Part shown: one piece after another, positions 4,604-6,887 of the stretch
Position numbering within the stretch: position 1 is the stretch's first letter
How the letters are laid out: every line of letters starts with the position of its first letter
Assembly: GCA_947624365.1 (NCBI GenBank)
Contig: CANQJY010000111.1
Span: forward strand, 1-6,887
Direction: 5' to 3'
Origin: an uncultured Clostridia bacterium
GTDB taxonomy: Bacteria > Bacillota > Clostridia > TANB77 > CAG-508
Length of the DNA: 6,887 bases
The notes under the pieces: model-generated
The model's database searches: none
The model's input: only the letters and a program-made list of their open reading frames with translations
What the model was told of the DNA's origin: nothing
Program-made: the position numbers and the translations under genes

Positions 4604-6887
4604 ATGAAAAATAAAAATGAACTAAGTTACAAACAGCTAAAGAGATATTGTGATCCAGATATCTTTAAGTTTGAAACAACAGAAAACCTAGAATCAATAA
4701 CAACAGGGATAGGACAAGATAGAGGAATTAAAGCATTAGAATTTGGAATAAATGTAAATATAAAAGGATATAACATATATTTAGAAGGTCCAAGTGGTGT
4801 TGGAAAAACTATGTATACAAGAAATTATTTAAATGTAGTTGCTCCAAAAAAGAAAACACCACCAGATTGGTGCTATATATATAATTTTTCTAATCCAAAT
4901 GAACCAATAGCTGTGTCTCTTCCAGCAGGACAAGGCAAAGAATTTAAAGAAGATATGGATAATTTTATAAGAGAAATAAAAAAAGATATAAAAAATACAT
5001 TTAATAATGATGACTTTGAAAAAGAAAAAGCTCTTATAAAAAAAGAATATGAAGAAAAAAGACAAAGCTTGATGGAAAAATTAGAAAAAGACGCATTAGA
5101 ATACAATTTTCAAGTAAAATCTGCTCAAAATGGAATATATATGATGCCGATTTTAGATGGAAAAGCATTAAAAGAAGAAGAATTTGAAAAATTAGATGAT
5201 GAGATAAAAAGAGTTTATGAAGAAAAATCTAGTATTGTACAACAAATGATAATGGATATAATCGGAAAGATAAAACAAATAGAAAGACAATCAGATAAAA
5301 GAATTTCTGATTGGCAATCAAATGTAACATTACTTACAGTAAATGTCCATATTAATTTACTAAAAGCAAAATACAAGAAAAATAAAAAGTTAAATAAATT
5401 TTTAAATGATGTAAAACAAGATGTATTAAAAAATGTACCTATATTTTTACAAGAAGATGCAGAAAATCAGACTCAACATCCAAATGGTCCAATGATGCAA
5501 GCAAAAGTGCCAGATCCAGCATTAAATTATAGAGTTAACTTATTTGTTGATAATAGTGAACTACAAGGTGCCCCTATAATAATGGATTCAAACTATTCTT
5601 ATCAAAATATTTTTGGAAAACTAGAATATGAAAACTATTATGGTGCACTAAAAACAGATTTAACAATGCTTAAAGCCGGACTTTTACAAAAAGCAAATGG
5701 AGGATATATAATTTTCCAAGCAAAAGACTTGCTTCAAAATGGAGTAAGTTATGATATGCTAAAAAAAGTATTGAGAATAAAAGAAATAGGCATTGAAAAT
5801 ATACCAGACCAACGTACATCAATGGTTATGATTTCACTTAAACCTGAACCAATTCCACTTGATTTAAAAGTTATTTTAATAGGTGATAGTGAAATATATC
5901 ATGCACTTCTTGCAATGGATTCTGATTTTAAGAACCTATTTAAAATAAAAGTTGAATGGGAAGAAAAAGCAGAGTTGAATGAGGAAAATGCAAATAGATT
6001 AGCTAAAATAATTCACGATTATTGTAATCAATCAGAATTATTACATTTAGATAAATTTGCAATGGCGAAAGTTATAGAAGTAGCATCACGTATGGCACAA
6101 GATCAAAATAAAATTTCAACTCTATTTAATGATATATTTGAAATAATAGGTGAAGCATCAACTTGGGCAACAATGGCAAAATCTAAAATAATTACACCAG
6201 AATTTATTAATAAAGCATTGCAAGAACAGAAAGATAGAGTAAAGAAATATGATACAATATATACAGATATGATTAAAGATAATTCTCTTCTTATTTCAAC
6301 ATCTGGATTTAAAGTAGGGGAACTAAATGGATTGACTGTTATGACAATAGGGAATTATACATTTGGAAAACCTGCAAAAATCACAGTAAATACATTCACT
6401 GGTAAAAAAGGAATAATAAATATTGAAAGAGAAGTTGCATTATCAGGATCTAGTCATTCAAAAGGAGTATTCATTTTAAATGGATATTTAGGAGAACAAT
6501 TTGCTCAAGATATTCCGCTAAGTTTAACTGCAAGTATATGTTTTGAACAATTATATAATGGAGTAGATGGAGATAGTGCTTCTAGTACAGAACTTTATGG
6601 ACTTCTTTCAAGCCTTTCAGGAATACCTATTAATCAAGCTATTGCAGTTACTGGTTCTGTAAACCAAAAAGGTCAAATTCAACCAATTGGTGGAGTAAAT
6701 GAAAAAATAGAAGGATTTTACCAAATATGCAAGATGAGAGGACTAGATGGTTCTCATGGAGTTATGATACCAGTTCAAAATGTTAAAAATCTTCAATTAA
6801 GTGATGAAATAATAGATAGTGTTAAAAACGGACTATTTAATATTTATGCCATATCTACAATAGATGAAGGAATAGAAATCTTAACAG
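4604..6887 (+). CDS. Lon-family ATP-dependent protease with AAA_32-type ATPase domain (3' end cut by window)
   Basis: The frame is open from ATG 4604 to the right edge (761 codons plus one base) with no break. Residues 62-69 are Walker A GPSGVGKT. About 113-235 is a long charged, helical, probably coiled-coil insertion. GGYIIFQAKDLL (366-377) is the Walker B region in the form usual for this family, lacking the classical DE pair. The C-terminal part, from about 575, is the Lon protease domain with the catalytic dyad Ser658 (in GDSASS) and Lys701 (in GGVNEK). This layout matches the E. coli YcbZ / clostridial 'Lon protease family' proteins and not classical LonA, whose N-terminal substrate-binding domain is absent. 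It is soluble, with no membrane helix as in LonB. It degrades unknown cytoplasmic proteins. It is probably short by a few tens of residues. It has its own promoter and a strong GGAGG. Both CGN codons that I read in it are CGT; no CGG is in frame. Confidence 0.93.
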   Translation, partial: MKNKNELSYKQLKRYCDPDIFKFETTENLESITTGIGQDRGIKALEFGINVNIKGYNIYLEGPSGVGKTMYTRNYLNVVAPKKKTPPDWCYIYNFSNPNEPIAVSLPAGQGKEFKEDMDNFIREIKKDIKNTFNNDDFEKEKALIKKEYEEKRQSLMEKLEKDALEYNFQVKSAQNGIYMMPILDGKALKEEEFEKLDDEIKRVYEEKSSIVQQMIMDIIGKIKQIERQSDKRISDWQSNVTLLTVNVHINLLKAKYKKNKKLNKFLNDVKQDVLKNVPIFLQEDAENQTQHPNGPMMQAKVPDPALNYRVNLFVDNSELQGAPIIMDSNYSYQNIFGKLEYENYYGALKTDLTMLKAGLLQKANGGYIIFQAKDLLQNGVSYDMLKKVLRIKEIGIENIPDQRTSMVMISLKPEPIPLDLKVILIGDSEIYHALLAMDSDFKNLFKIKVEWEEKAELNEENANRLAKIIHDYCNQSELLHLDKFAMAKVIEVASRMAQDQNKISTLFNDIFEIIGEASTWATMAKSKIITPEFINKALQEQKDRVKKYDTIYTDMIKDNSLLISTSGFKVGELNGLTVMTIGNYTFGKPAKITVNTFTGKKGIINIEREVALSGSSHSKGVFILNGYLGEQFAQDIPLSLTASICFEQLYNGVDGDSASSTELYGLLSSLSGIPINQAIAVTGSVNQKGQIQPIGGVNEKIEGFYQICKMRGLDGSHGVMIPVQNVKNLQLSDEIIDSVKNGLFNIYAISTIDEGIEILT

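Noticed and set aside
4829..5106. Reverse-strand open frames inside the Lon-family gene
   Set aside because: Their phenylalanine-rich products simply reflect the reverse complement of lysine- and glutamate-rich coiled-coil coding sequence.

Overview
The window is a strongly AT-rich, gene-dense stretch with all genes on the + strand. It looks like the chromosome of a low-GC Firmicute, most likely a clostridial relative. The support is strong AGGAGG-type ribosome binding sites, arginine written almost entirely as AGA, A/T-ending codons, and orthologues of clostridial housekeeping genes. I see no mobile element, CRISPR array, tRNA or rRNA.

Layout. (1) 50-337: a 95-residue protein of unknown function, closed by a Rho-independent terminator at 379-415. 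(2) 458-4486: a head-to-tail cluster of tsaD (tRNA t6A synthesis), a calcineurin-like metallophosphoesterase, recG (branched-DNA helicase) and a 58-residue two-helix membrane protein. Gaps are short, there is no internal terminator, and the recG stop lies inside the next gene's Shine-Dalgarno, so this reads as one operon ended by a strong terminator at 4491-4523. (3) A near-consensus sigma-A promoter (TTGATA-17-TATAAT, 4546-4574) then starts a separate unit: a Lon-family protease with an AAA_32-type ATPase half, which runs off the right edge.

The striking feature is recG. Read naively it is three fragments in three frames. Joined by two +1 shifts (skipping base 3115 and base 3932) it is a full-length, 681-residue RecG with every helicase motif present. 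Both breaks have the same structure: a codon ending in CA, an in-frame CGG, and a glycine codon (GGT or GGA) exposed by skipping the C. I checked every CGG in the window. There are nine, and only these two are in-frame codons of a gene. The same pentamer CACGG also occurs at 3773-3777 in another phase (CAC-GGA), where the frame is not broken. This suggests that CGG is an unassigned or starved codon in this organism and serves as a +1 frameshift signal. Two sequencing errors or a young pseudogene remain possible and must be excluded first. The two sites fall in helicase motif I (Walker A) and immediately before motif VI, so failure to shift would give helicase-dead truncated proteins.
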